A stretch of DNA of 64,000 nt from Mangifera indica (lineage: Eukaryota > Streptophyta > Magnoliopsida > Sapindales > Anacardiaceae). This document shows, one piece after another, positions 35,671 through 47,233 of this stretch. The translations under genes and the position numbers were made by a program. How positions within the stretch are numbered: the stretch's first letter is position 1; each line of letters begins with the position of its first letter. Below the pieces are notes generated by a model. It had not been told where the DNA came from, did not search any database, and was given only the letters and a program-made list of their open reading frames with translations. Location: contig NC_058149.1 in NCBI RefSeq assembly GCF_011075055.1, positions 1,007,001-1,071,000 on the forward strand, in the 5' to 3' direction.

Positions 35671-36056
35671 CTAAGATGAGATATTGTCACGAAAACTCGA
35701 TATCTCACGTAAAATCGTAACACCCCAGTGCACCAATATAGCATCTAATGTCGACATCATAGATGGTACAGATGGGGGACACTCATCGATGACGTGATAG
35801 GTAGTACGATCCTCCACTCCAGGATGGTCAGTGGGCAGAGGGCTTTGAACCCTAGGGGGATATAAAGGCCCCTCATGTGTCTCAGAGGTCTCCACAGGTA
35901 TATCTGAATGTCCTGAGATAGGAGAAGCCCCGTCTCCAGTGGCAAGAGGAATCAAAGATGATGAAGATGAATCAACATCCCCTAAATCAGTGTACTCATG
36001 GATGTCAACATACCATGATAACCCTTTTTCCATCGGGGACGGACGAAGCGGGAATG
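35671..36056 (-). pseudogene. Linker exon of the KAONASHI ULP gene
   Basis: The open minus-strand frame starts GATGATGTC after a CGTTAG acceptor near 36057. It reads MEKGLSWYVDIHEYTDLGDV, then a Ser/Pro-rich stretch, and ends with a heptad-like RLRDDVGRLHDRMTSLED segment after one stop at about 35671. Such low-complexity regions separate DUF1985 from the peptidase in plant ULP-like transposon genes. Confidence 0.5.
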
Positions 36057-36144
36057 TGACATCATCCTAACGATGAAGAGATATAAGTTAAAATAATTAC
36101 AACATTCAATGAATTAATCAACTTATTAATTAATAAGTACATAC

Positions 36145-36285
36145 CGGGCCACAAGTGAAAATAGTGCCTATATGAGCCCAACTAGGAACGTCCCTCGTAG
36201 GCCACCTAAACATCCGTGGAGACATATAGATATCAATAAGATCAACCCAGTCGTGCAAGGTCTCTAACGTCTCATATATCCAATA
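36145..36285 (-). CDS. KAONASHI ULP gene exon (DUF1985 C-terminal part)
   Basis: The exon is 141 bp from TTGCAG to CCCG|GTATGT, open throughout. It encodes YWIYETLETLHDWVDLIDIY, then MFRWPTRDVPSWAHIG. The W-x-Y-E and P-R-x-x-R-W motifs are typical of the end of this domain. Confidence 0.7.
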
Positions 36286-36372
36286 CTGCAATGTAATCAT
36301 TTACGATTTAAATAAATCAATTTATATTTTTTGTAAATTAATATATTATATATATATTATTATAAAACTTAC

Positions 36373-37073
36373 CTGAAATGTGAAAGGAAATCCGTAGAGG
36401 TTGTATTTACGAATTTCAAGTATCCATCCAGAACACACTCTCTCGCTCGCCTGTGACATAGAATCGTATGTCATCTACCACACAACAACGCCCCAGGGGT
36501 AGGAATTAAATAATCTGTGGACACCTTCTTTCATCAGTCATTCCCCAACAAAACCATATGAAAAACATACAACAACGCTATCTTGACAGCGTCAATATCG
36601 TCATCCCCCCATGGCCTCGACAAGAAAACATGCTCTATATCGTGATACTACACCGTCAAAAAATATCGAAAGTAAGTATCTCTGATCCTATGTCCGGAGG
36701 AGCGAGGCATATATGAAGAAACATCAGTCCGTCAACTAAACGAAAGACCTGTCACCAGCGCAAACTCAAACGGGCTAAATCTCACATCAACCCCACTAAC
36801 CCTAAACCAAAACTCGTCTCTGGCAGAGGGTCGATGTAGCTGTCGGAGTAGAAATGCATGAACCAATATCCTGAAGAATTTGGTTTCGGGTAAACGAAGG
36901 AGATACTTGAAATATGTCCTCTCAAATAGTCGTAGCTGATCCGGGGTCAATGTAGAAGTAATCCGAGATAATGCGGTACGCTGTGCACGACATATCACAT
37001 TTGCTCGGAAGTGTTTGGACTCGTTAGGGATTCATAGGTCGCTGTCAACCCGTCTTCTTTTACGAGAGATACC
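36373..37073 (-). pseudogene. DUF1985 exon of the KAONASHI ULP gene, with stops
   Basis: The exon follows TTACAG and ends TTTCAG|GTAAGT. It encodes ISRKRRRVDSDL-stop, then SRITSTLTPDQLRLFERTYF, FKYLLRLPETKFFRILVHAF, DEFWFRVSGVDVRFSPFEFA and LVTGLSFS-stop. Further on IDAVKIALLYVFHMVLLGND and NLYGFPFTFQ can be read in places. DUF1985 is characteristic of ULP-bearing plant MULEs. The stops and later frame changes show decay. Confidence 0.8.
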
Positions 37074-37229
37074 CTGTAACAATTTTAAAAATTTGTTAGA
37101 CACTCATAAAAATAAATATGTAAACAAATGTATTTGTGGAAAAAACATAAAAAAGATGAAAAATATCAAATAATCAAAAAGAAAATGACAAAACTTAACA
37201 AATAAGAACTGAAATTCGAGTTCTATATG

Positions 37230-38900
37230 TTCAAATATCCTAGAATGTTAACAATCAAAAAATTGATTGAAAATAACGTAATATGAATCAAGATATCCTG
37301 AAAGGACGAAAATAAAAAAAATGAAATTGAAATTCGAATTCTATACTTTGAAATACCTTAAAGTGACGATAATAAAAAAATCGTTCAAAAATCTTGAAAA
37401 TAAGAGTCGATATATTCTGAAATAGTGAAATTCGAATTTTATACTTTGAAATACCTTAAAGTGATGATAATAAAAAAATCGTTCGAAAATCTTGAAAATA
37501 CGAGTCGATATATCCTGAAATGGTGAAATTCAAAAAAAACGGAACTGAAATTTGAATTCTATACGTTGAAATACCTTAAAGTGACGATAATCAAAAAATT
37601 GTTCAGAGATCTTGAAAATACAAATCGATATATCCTAAAATGGTGAAATTTAGAAAAACAGAACTAAAATTCGAATTCTATACTTTGAAATACCTTAAAG
37701 TGACGATAATCAAAAAATCATTCGGAGATCTTGAAAATACGAGTCGATATATCTTGAAATGGTGAAATTCAAAAAAATGGAACTGAAATTCAAATTCTAT
37801 ACGTTGAAATACCTTAAAGTGACGATAATCAAAAAATCGTTCGGGGATCTTGAAAATATGAATTGATATATCCTGAAATGGTGAAATTCAAAAAAATGGA
37901 ACTGAAATTCGAATTTTATACGTTGAAATATCTTAAAGTGACGATAATCGAAAAATCGTTCGAAGATCTTGAAAATACGAATTGATATATCCTGAAATGG
38001 TGAAATTCAAAAAAACGGAACTGAAATTTGAATTCTATACGTTGAAATACCTTAAAGTGATGATAATCGAAAAATCATTCGGGGATCTTGAAAATACGAA
38101 TCGATATATCCTGAAATGGTGAAATTCGAAAAAACGGAACTGAAATTCGAATTCTATACGTTGAAATACCTTAAAGTGACGATAATCGAAAAATCGTTTG
38201 GAGATCTTGAAAATACGAATTAATATATCCTGAAGTGGTGAAATTCGAAAAAACGGAACTGAAATTCGAATTCTATACTTTGAAATACCTTAAAGTGACG
38301 ATAATCGAAAAATCGCTCGAAAATCTTGAAAATACGAGTCGATATATCCTAAAATGGTGAAATTTGATAAAACGGAACTGAAATTCGAATTCTATAAGTT
38401 GAAATACCTTTTAATGTTAATAATCGAAAAATTGATCAGAAATGAATCAATACGAGTCGATATATCCTGAAACAGTAAAATTAAAAAAAACGAAACTGAA
38501 ATTCGAATTCTAGAAGTTGAAACGACGAAATTTGAAAAAACGAAAATGAAATTCGAAATCTATACGATAAAATACCATAGAATGTGAACAATCGAAAAAT
38601 CGTTAGATAATTTGAAAAGAAGACTCGATTTATCCTAACACGGGGAAAATCGAAAAAACGGATTTGAAATTCGAACTCTATCAGTTGAAATACCTATAAA
38701 TGTCACTAACCGAAAAATCATTTGAAAATTTGAAAAAAACGAATCGAGATATCATAAAAAGACAAAATACGGAAAAACGCAACTGAAATTCAAAAACACG
38801 AATCAACATATCCTATAAACGAAAAAATCGAAATATTAAGTTGAAATTACGTCATTACATCGTAAATTGTGTCAAAAAGCACCAAAATTTGAAAACTCGA
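37230..38900. repeat. Minisatellite, ~119-bp unit, about 12 copies, inverted relative to 32521-33340
   Basis: Units carry GAGTCGATATATCCTGAAAT, GGAACTGAAATTCGAATTCT, TACCTTAAAGTGACGATAAT and CGAAAAATCGTTCG. These are the reverse complements of the landmarks in the left array. Units decay toward 38500-38900. The array occupies the large intron between the short first exon and the DUF1985 exon. Confidence 0.9.
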
Positions 38901-39154
38901 ATCTCAAATTTGAAAATTACTTATGGAAAAACCGTAAAACAGAAAAAACGGATATAAAATTTGAAAACTACACGATTAGAAACCCCAGGTAAGAAAATTC
39001 TCAATTTACCCCTCATGAAAATTCCTTAATTGAAAAGGTCCACTGTTATATGACAAATTTCAAAAAAACCCGTTTTGTTCTAACGAATCACATTCGACTC
39101 CCCAACATTTTAAAAATGCCACTTTACCCCCTAACCCATGGTCAATGTCTGCTG

Positions 39155-39179
39155 CCGTGGGAAACGTTGTTCCCACGGT
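39155..39179. repeat. Short perfect hairpin CCGTGGGAA...TTCCCACGG
   Basis: A 9-bp stem with a 6-base loop ACGTTG lies within the GC-rich leader region of the MULE gene. It may be incidental. Confidence 0.5.
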
Positions 39180-39435
39180 CGAACTGCCGATCCTTTCAGC
39201 AGCCATTTTTGGCCAACTTTTCGTCGTTTCGGCCTCCGATTTTCACATAAATCAAATCTACACGTTGTATAACACAAAACCCTTCAATCAATTCAACGAA
39301 AACAACCAAGAATCAAAACATTTTAAGCATTGTTCAAACCGTAAACCCTAAAATTTCAAACCAAAAAATCTCAATCAAATCTCAATAATTTGAGCAATAA
39401 CTTGATCCAAACAAGATTACAAGAGATATACTAAC

Positions 39436-39447
39436 CTTCTTTGCCAT
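39436..39447 (-). CDS. Probable first exon of the KAONASHI ULP gene
   Basis: The 12-bp exon ATGGCAAAGAAG is followed by the donor GTTAGT. It joins in phase 0 to GGTATCTCTCGTAAAAG at 37073, giving MAKKGISRKRRRV. This is a likely nuclear localisation signal. GC-rich sequence upstream (39450-39545) could be leader. It is inferred from splice fit only. Confidence 0.4.
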
Positions 39448-39715
39448 TTGCGGTTGCCGGAAAGCAAGAAAATCGGCTGAAATGAGGTTCGCCGTGGGAG
39501 AGTGGAATTTTCTTTGAATTGCACAGTGAAATCGCAAATATTGCTGTGGGAAGAAAAAAAATGTAATGTTTGATTCACCTAATATTTTTTCTATTTATTG
39601 AAAAGGTCCACTGTTATATGACAAATCGCCATAGGTGGGTGTTTGGTGTTTCCATAATTAAAGGGTGGAAACTTGAAAAAACATCGAACCTTGGGTGGGA
39701 AATAGTCATTTGGCC

Positions 39716-41957
39716 TTTTAATTATTCAAAATGGCATACATAATCTGATAAAGTGAGTAGAATCAATCACGAAACAGGTAGAAAGGTAAATTTAAGCATT
39801 TACTTATTAATAATTTTTTAAACATTTGAAGGCTGAAAAACAGGAAAAAAATTAAAAGAAATCAATTATTTATACAAAACCTAGCAAATAGTTCATGTTG
39901 GACGGTTGAAAAACAGGAAAATATTTTACGATATCTCGTTTTGTTATGACACCTTAATTTTTTATTTTAACATCTAGCTTATTGTGTAATTAAATTGTGT
40001 TTATATTGTATTAGTTCAAATTTTATATTAAAAATATTCAATTTTAATTCAATATAATGAATTAAAGTAGATTTATATCAAAATTTTTTAAATATAATTT
40101 AATCCTTTAAAATTCAAGTTAACCTACCTTAATCCAAATTAATTGAAATTATTTATTATTTTCACACTTCAAAGTATTTTTATTATTTGAATTTTTTTAT
40201 TAAATTATTTTAATATACAATTAATAAAACACATAGTATAATATTTTTTCTTATTAACAAATTGTTTAAAAATTTATACACTAAAACTTTTAAAATATAT
40301 TAATAGTGTAAGTTAAATTTTTATTATTTAATAATAAATTTTTATGACTTAATAATAAGATAAGACGAAAATCACCAACTTTTTTTGATACGTGTTCAGA
40401 CGAAATGGTCGGCGATTCGAGAACGGATGGCATGGCTTCACGCGTAAAAGACACGTGCCTTGCGGATAATGAATTCGCCTGAGGCGTGTCAAAGCGTGTC
40501 AGGCGCAGTTAACTTTGTTGAGATTTTGGGATAGAAATCAACGGTAGGGATAAATTTAGGTAATTTCTGCCAATAGAATTGAAGGGAGTTTTTGTCATTT
40601 CATGAGAATTAATAAAAATCTTCAAATAAAATAATGCGTTAATCAAATTGTAACACATGTTCTCAAATGTTTAAATGAATTTAAAAAACAAAAGTAAAAA
40701 ATGAGGGTATAAAAATTGATAGACAATTCAGTTCGAATTTATAGTTTGAATAAAAAATTTTAAATATTATTTAGGTAAAATAATATTGTCTTATTAATGA
40801 ATTATGAATTAGAGTTACAAATCTAAGCGATATATTCACCTATCAATTCTAATCATTAATTCAGTTTGAATCGAACTACGAATTTAAACTATTTATTTGA
40901 GATATAAAATCGAGTTAAACTCAAACTAACATATTTTTCATTCAAATCAAACTAAAGATAAACTTAATTTTGGTTTGATAAACTCTAATAAAACTATTTT
41001 CTATTTTAATCAAACTCGAATCAAAAGGTATTTGAACTTGACTCGATCGATATCCAACCTTAGTTGCAAAAATTGAGAGTTTTTTATAGTCAATGATTAA
41101 AAAATTAAAAAAAGGATTAGATTTGATAAAGAAGCAATTGCTTCCCTAATAAATCCATAATACGATGAAGTCAATGGACCTCGAGTAGACTTAACCCAGC
41201 TTAGGAGTGACATTGGGTGACTTTTGTTGCTCCGAGACTCTAGCTCTGAGCAGAATAAATATAAGAAATAAAGATATTACAATTAAAATAGGTATACATA
41301 TAATTAGAGCTGGATTTGACTTAGCTACTCAAGATCAGATTGAATAAGTCAAGTTTAAGTCAACAATTAGACTCATTTTCATAAATAAGTTGAGCTTCAG
41401 CTGGTTCAAAACAAATCAAAATTTTAAATTATTTTTAGCTAAGTTTGAAATTCAACTTGCCAATCTTTAATTAATTTGAGTTGCCTTTATTAATTCAAAT
41501 TGATATTGAGTTAGGTCTCGTTTGAATTTGCCCAAATCAAATCCAATTCTTCTAGGTACATAATTATTTTTAAGTAAATGCTACTAATTTTCTTAGAAAA
41601 ATCAATTAAATAATATTTAAAATTAAATAGGTTAAAATTAAAAAGTAGACAATCAAACTGCTCTTCTAGTATAAGAGAGAGAGCAGTTTTCTATAGTTAA
41701 TAGTTAGTGAGAGGAAGGATATGTAGTTTGAAAAAAGAACTCTGCAGAAATTGCTAGATTTGTTTTCTTCGACCAACAACATCATTCATAAATACATTAC
41801 TTTAAATTATAAAATATTTGACACCATATAATTTTATAGCTCTCTTCAAAATGATACTAAATATGAACATAATGATTTAAATTTTAGAGACCAAATCAAA
41901 ATAGGCCAATTTTGTAAGATAGGTACATAAAATTCAGCTAACTATTTCATTATCATA
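39716..41957. repeat. 3' flank of RLP copy B, duplicate of 6420-9145
   Basis: It includes the GC-rich conserved block at 40390-40550 and TTCGAA-type repeat patches at 40725-41070 and 41310-41550. About 480 bp are missing relative to the AT-rich stretch 6900-7480 of the first copy. There is no gene. Confidence 0.75.
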
Positions 41958-43588
41958 TCATTTTGGAAGATGATCTATAACAAAATAGTAGCAAGATGTT
42001 ATGCACAACTCACCAAAATAGAACCATGTGTGACGCCAGTAAGGATTTATGTACAAAACTACAACAATCCCTAAAAGAAAAATTATGTAAGTAACTGCAA
42101 AACTTATATAGAAGATATCTATATCAATGACAGTATTGTCTTCTCCACTACTACTTGAAGCTTTTGGCATCAATAATGGTGACTCAATTGCATTGCAGGT
42201 TTTGGGCAATGGTTCTCCACAAAGAAGTGGATTTCTCTCATAGCTATCTTCTTCAAATGTCCCAAATTGAGCAATCCTATCAGGAGTTTTTCCAGATAAA
42301 TTATTATATGCCACACTAAAAACAGCCAAACTATATAGTTCAACAATTTGAGGGATTTTTCCTATCAAATTGTTATATGAAATATCTAAACTCTCAATTT
42401 GCTTGAGATTTGAAAACGTTGACGGGATTGGTCCTGTCAAATTGTTGTGAGAGAGATTAAGTGCATGGATTCCAACAAGATTTCCAATTTGATAAGGAAT
42501 CACACCAACTAACTTATTGCTGGAGAGATCAATGCCAGACATGTATGAGAGGATTCTTCCATGGTAAGAGTAAGATATTCTCTTCGTAGTAAACTCTATA
42601 GTCACTTCGTAAGAGTAAGATATTCTTTTCGTAGTAAACTCTATAATTTCTTCCATTCTCATCAAAGCTTCAACTCGAGGCCTAGCATAATAAAGTGGGG
42701 AAGTTGAAGGCTCAGTAACATCAAGTGAGGCATCACTTACTATTGCAATATTTAAGCAAGGAGGGATATGCCCTGAAAGCATGTTATGAGAAAGATCTAT
42801 CAATCGTAATTGATCTAACTTACACAAATTAATTGGCACTTCACCTTGAAAATTGTTATTACACAAGATAAGGTAAGTCAAATTAGAAACCTTGTCAATC
42901 CAATCTGGAATGTTGTTTTCAAAGTGATTATATCCAATATCTAATGTCATTAAGGAAGAACTATTAGAAAATCCATCACTTAACTTTCCTTGTAACTTAT
43001 TTCTTGATAAATGAACTTGTTTAATTGACAAAGGGGGAAAGCAAGATGGTAAACTCCCTGTAATATTGTTTTCTGAAAGGTCTAATACTTCAAGATTTTC
43101 TAATTGACAAAACTCCAATGGGATTAGACCTTCAAGATGATTATTTGACATTATAATATCTCTCAAATTTGGCATATTTCCTAACCACCTTGGTAACGTG
43201 CCAACAAGATGGTTATCTCTTATATACAACCCTTCTAAGGAGCAATTAGACAAGCTATCTGGGATTTTTCCAGTGAAGTTATTGCCATCCAATTGTAATC
43301 TTAACAAGTTTTTCAGGTTAAAAGTTGTTGGGAATATTTCACCTTGCAGACTATTGTTTGACAATACAAGGAATTGTAATGAAAAACAACCCATGACCAT
43401 CTGATAAGGTATATGTCCGATCAATGAATTATCGGACAAGTCCAAACTTTCCAGTAATTTCATATCACCAAAAGATGAGGGAATGCTACCATTTAAAAAA
43501 TTTCGAGAAATGTTTAAAGTTTGTAGCATTGGTAGATAAGCTCCAATTCCTATAGGAATATGCCCATGGAAGGAATTGATGGAGATAT
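41958..43588 (-). CDS. RLP copy B last exon: LRRs, spacer, membrane helix, short tail
   Basis: The reading is open from about 43627 to the TGA at 41958. It encodes LRRs from ELDISINSFHGHIP onward and a spacer containing a 15-residue tandem duplication. Juxtamembrane LRRs, the C-cap NPLLCGEPLPKTC, one helix (FAVTYIIFLLGIVVVLYI) and the tail NPYWRHTWFYFGELC follow. The two stops of copy A are absent (Q and D-K are intact). The normal 5' part of this exon is deleted. The start given is a cryptic acceptor that would keep frame. The true 5' boundary is uncertain. Confidence 0.75.
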
Positions 43589-43662
43589 CTAATTCTTTCA
43601 ATGATATATGAGAATGAATGGGTAATTGAGTAACAACAATAATAAATTATTTATGTTCTAAC

Positions 43663-43806
43663 CTTGGTATGATAAAGTGTCGTCGATGTTACAATCCCAA
43701 ATTTCGATAGATTGAAGAAAACTCATACTCCGAAGCATTTGAAGAAAGTTGTGAAAAACAGTGCCATAAATTGTTAAACTTGTCAAATTCTTGAACACGG
43801 GCAATT
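43663..43806 (-). CDS. RLP copy B type-A' LRR exon
   Basis: The exon is 144 bp, GTAG|AATTG to CAAG|GTTAGA. It encodes ELPVFKNLTSLTIYGT and IEIWDCNIDDTL. It is the last exon before the deletion junction, and its next partner would be the truncated last exon. Confidence 0.8.
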
Positions 43807-44874
43807 CTACATATAAAGAAAACAATATGTGTAAAGCAAACATAGAAGACATTCAATAAACTAATTGAATATATGTATATGGTCACTCCAAAAGTTTGTT
43901 AAGTATTTTTCATATTATTATTGGTTCTTATAATTACAAAATAATTTTATTATAATAATAAATAAAAGTATTATAGATTGAAATAAATTAAAAATTTTAA
44001 CGACTTATAGAGTGTTAAAATGATAAAAACTAATTGATATTTTATCTAGTAGTTAAAATGGCATTTAAACTTTATTTTTTCTTCTCTATTAAGTAGACTA
44101 TCAATTTAAGAGCACTTATTTCAGAAATATTATTACAAAAAGACTATGAGTTATAAAACTTGATTAAAAAGGCCACTTAACGCATAAATTATGTTAAAAT
44201 TACCCGTTTTGGTGACATTCATTTTAATACTCTTGTAAGTGACTATTTTAATTGGGCATATATTACCTAACATGTCCACTTAAAAATAATTTAAGCAGGA
44301 TTAAATAAAGATGTTTTCAGTTTAATTAGTGTAAAAATAAAGAATCTATAAACCAATCTCACCAAATCTATTATTATAAAACAAATACAATCGCACTATT
44401 AATATTTGATAAATATGTCAAATTCTTAAAATAGGTAATTCTATATAAAACAAATGAAATTTATAAGTGGAAATAAATAAGATATAACCTCAACATTAAT
44501 CTAAATTAATTTTTTTATATTGAACAAACTGAATTATGAAAAAAATTTCCTAATCAAATCAATATTGGAGAATGAGATATGAATGATTTATGAGATTAGA
44601 GTTATGCTAAATTAGATTAGAGTACAGTAGATATGCTAAATTAGAAATTGTTATCATTATTAATATTATAAATAACTTGTTTCTGCAAGTAATAATATTC
44701 ACTATTAATATTTAAAAGTTATCCATTTTAAATTTATGCCATAAAAAAAGAAATGTCTTAATTTATTCAAAAAACATAATCTAGTGAAGATTATTAATCA
44801 AGTTCATTCATGAGTGTTATGCTAAGTAAAAATAAGCAACAATAATTTGTAATTATTTGAAAACATATTCTAAC

Positions 44875-45021
44875 CTTGGCCAAATAAAATATCATTGAGC
44901 TTACTATCCCAAATTTCAATAGACTGAAGAGAAGTCATGCTCCCAAGCATTTGAAGAAAGTTGTAATGAATAATAGTGCCACCGATTTCTAACTTTATCA
45001 AATTATTGAATGTAAGCAATT
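44875..45021 (-). CDS. RLP copy B type-A LRR exon
   Basis: The exon is 147 bp, GTAG|AATTG to CAAG|GTTAGA, with FNNLIKLEIGGTIIHYNFLQ and SIEIWDSKLNDILFGQ. Downstream (44395-44450) lies a dead 72-bp type-B relic. Confidence 0.82.
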
Positions 45022-45720
45022 CTACACAAAGGAAAAAATATGTGTAAGGAAAATAAAGAGGACATTTCATCAACTAATTATATATATCAACATGGTCACC
45101 CTAAAAGTTTATCATGTATTCATCACATTATTATTGGTTCTTATAATTTCAAAATAATTGTATTATAATCATAAATTAAAAGTATTATAGATTAAAAATA
45201 AATTTAAATTTAACAATTGATATTTAAAAAGATAAAAATATAATTGGTAAAATAATTAAAATGGAAATTAAACTTTAATTTTTGTTTCAAATAAGGGAGA
45301 TTATCAACTTAGGACAACTAATTGTACAAACAATAATTAAAGACCATAATTTTCTTCTCTATTAAGTAGATTATCAATTTAAGACCACTTATTTCAGAAA
45401 TATAACAAAAAGACTATGAGTTAAATAAAGATGTTTTCTGTTTAATTAGTGTAAAAATAAAGAATCTATAAACCAATCTCACCAAATCCGTTATTATAAA
45501 ACAAAATACAATGTCTTTTCATTTTATTTAATTGAAAATGCAAAACTAATTTTAGTCAAGTTACTGAATAATTATGAGAATAATTTAAAGTAATATACTT
45601 ACCATAATTAAGAAGTCTTCTACAATTAAGATTAATATCATCCTTAATTTGTAGAACATTTAAAAAAAAAAAGAATTTACTAGTCACTAATTAATGTTGT
45701 AAGGAAAGAGAAATATTGAC

Positions 45721-45867
45721 CTTGTTCAGCTAACGTGCTTGTGACATTACAATCATAAAGTCTCAAAATCTCAAGAGAATTGCACGATTTATTCAATATC
45801 GTTGGAAAGTTATTGAGCGTAGTTCCTCTTATATCTACATATTTCAAACTCTTGAGAGTAGATAAAA
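45721..45867 (-). CDS. RLP copy B type-C LRR exon (second)
   Basis: The exon is 147 bp, TTGCAG|TTTTAT to CAAG|GTCAAT, encoding STLKSLKYVDIRGTTL and LRLYDCNVTSTLAEQ. It is followed (45600-45625) by a scrap of an exon-5-type end with its donor. Confidence 0.82.
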
Positions 45868-45975
45868 CTGCAAACAATATCATGTCATATTAATAGGTAA
45901 TTGATTAATTAATATTATACCAATTTTCAATAGAACAATTAATTCAACATAGAAGGAGAGGAAAAACTTACTAAC

Positions 45976-46047
45976 CTTGATTTAAAGTGTTTTTAAGGTC
46001 ACTATTAACAATTGATAAATACATCAAATTCTTGAAAATAGGCAATT
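45976..46047 (-). CDS. RLP copy B type-B LRR exon (second)
   Basis: The exon is 72 bp, ATATAG|AATTG to CAAG|GTTAGT, with FKNLMYLSIVNSDLKNTL. Confidence 0.8.
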
Positions 46048-46535
46048 CTATATAAAACAAATGAAATTTATAAGTGGAAATAAATAAGATATAACCTCAA
46101 CATTAATCTAAATTAATTTTTTTTTATATTGAACAAAATGAATTACGAAAAAAATTCTCTAATCAAATCAATATTGAAGAATGAAATATGAATGATTTAT
46201 GAGACCAGAGTTTTTATCTTTAGTACAACACTAATTGAATATCTCAATCCAATTAACTATTATGCTAAATTAGAAATTGTTATCGTTATTAATATTATAA
46301 ATAACTTGTTTCTGTAAGTAATAATATTCACTATTAATATTTAAAAGTTATCAATTTTAAATTTAGGCCATAAAAAAAGAAATGTCTTAATTTATTCAAA
46401 AAACATAATCCAGTGAAGATTATTAATCAAGTTCATTCATGAGTGTTATGCTAAATAAAAATAAACAACAATAATTTACAATTATTTAAAAGCATGTTCT
46501 AACCTTAGTCAAATAGAGTATCATTGAGGTCTAAC

Positions 46536-46682
46536 CTTGGTCAAATAGAGTATCATTGAGGTTACTATCCCAAATTTCAATAGTCTGAAGAGAAGTCATG
46601 CTCTCAAGCATTTGAAGAAAGTTGTAATGAATAATAGTGTCACTGGTTACTAATTTTGTCAAATTATTGAATGTAGACAATT
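46536..46682 (-). CDS. RLP copy B type-A LRR exon with duplicated donor
   Basis: The exon is 147 bp, with FNNLTKLVTSDTIIHYNFLQ and IEIWDSNLNDTLFDQ. The exon end plus donor (32 bp) is repeated in tandem at 46504-46535, giving a second, frame-breaking donor AAG|GTTAGA at 46504. Confidence 0.82.
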
Positions 46683-47184
46683 CTACATAAAGGAAAAAAT
46701 ATGTGTAAGAAAAATAAAGAGGACATTTCATCAACTAATTATATATATCAACATGGTCACCCCAAAAGTTTATCCAGTATTTATCATATTATTATTGGTT
46801 CTTATAATTTCAAAATAATTGTATTATAATCATAAATTAAAAGTAATATAGATTAAAACTAAATTTAAATTTAACAACTGATATTTAAAATGATAAAAAT
46901 ATAATTGGTAAAATAATTAAAATGGAAATTAAACTTTAATTTTTGCTTCAAATAAGGGAGATTATCAATTTAGGACAACTAATTGTACAAACAAAATCAA
47001 AGACCATAATTTTGTCGAACAGTTAAATTTTGTCAAAATTAACTGTTTGACAAAATTATTGAAATTTATTAAAAATTTATTGATGTTGTGGACAAGAACT
47101 ATTTTATATATTTGATAGGTAATGCTCAATTGAATTCAAAACTAAAAATTAATTAATATTGTACAGTAAAAAAGAAATCTTCAC

Positions 47185-47233
47185 CTTGTTTAATTAAGGT
47201 GCTTATGAGATTACAATTATAAAATAGGCAATT
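47185..47233 (-). pseudogene. Chimeric exon relic: type-B start joined to type-C end
   Basis: It is 49 bp between the acceptor TATATAG and the donor CAAG|GTGAAG. The first 15 bases match a type-B exon and the rest the end of a type-C exon. The reading meets TAA after four codons. A deletion between two neighbouring exons explains it. Confidence 0.7.

Larger units (their letters stand above)
32206..39560 (-). mobile_element. KAONASHI-type MULE with DUF1985 and Ulp1 (C48) peptidase, degenerate
   Basis: The insert interrupts the outer element and carries, on the minus strand, a 12-bp first exon, DUF1985 exons (36145-37073), a low-complexity Ser/Pro-rich frame (35671-36033) and a C48 cysteine peptidase (33560-33890). 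These ULP-like genes are known passengers of plant non-TIR MULEs. No mudrA-type transposase was found. Minisatellites in opposite orientation flank the gene (32521-33340 and 37230-38900). The ends do not match each other as long TIRs. GTTTGTTCA at the left junction and GTTTGATTCA at the right may be an imperfect target duplication. Confidence 0.75.
39029..39626. repeat. 30-bp direct repeat bracketing the MULE gene leader
   Basis: ATTGAAAAGGTCCACTGTTA followed by TATGACAAAT occurs at 39029-39058 and again at 39597-39626, with about 540 bp between. The second copy belongs to the outer element's right end. The first suggests that a local duplication or a second insertion built this junction. Confidence 0.7.
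30646..39715. mobile_element. MULE-like element with captured sequence, copy 2, interrupted by a KAONASHI MULE
   Basis: The left end GGCAAAAAAACTTATTCCCA and the right end (minus strand) GGCCAAATGACTATTTCCCA are inverted repeats, each followed by CCCAA(A/G)GTT(T/C)GATGTTTT. The left 1.55 kb matches 1-1990. It lacks 545-1000 of copy 1, with the junction at GACGCCGAA/CCATTTTT near 31205. The right 150 bp return to the outer element after the inserted MULE. No matching 9-bp target duplication was seen at the ends. Confidence 0.6.

Noticed and set aside
32521..38900. CRISPR-like regular repeats
   Set aside because: The units are about 119 bp in direct contact without unique spacers, in a plant genome. 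These are minisatellites.
39050..39351. Two overlapping plus-strand frames in the GC-rich leader of the MULE gene
   Set aside because: They run antisense to the MULE gene leader and have no domain. The minus-strand splice fit explains the region better.
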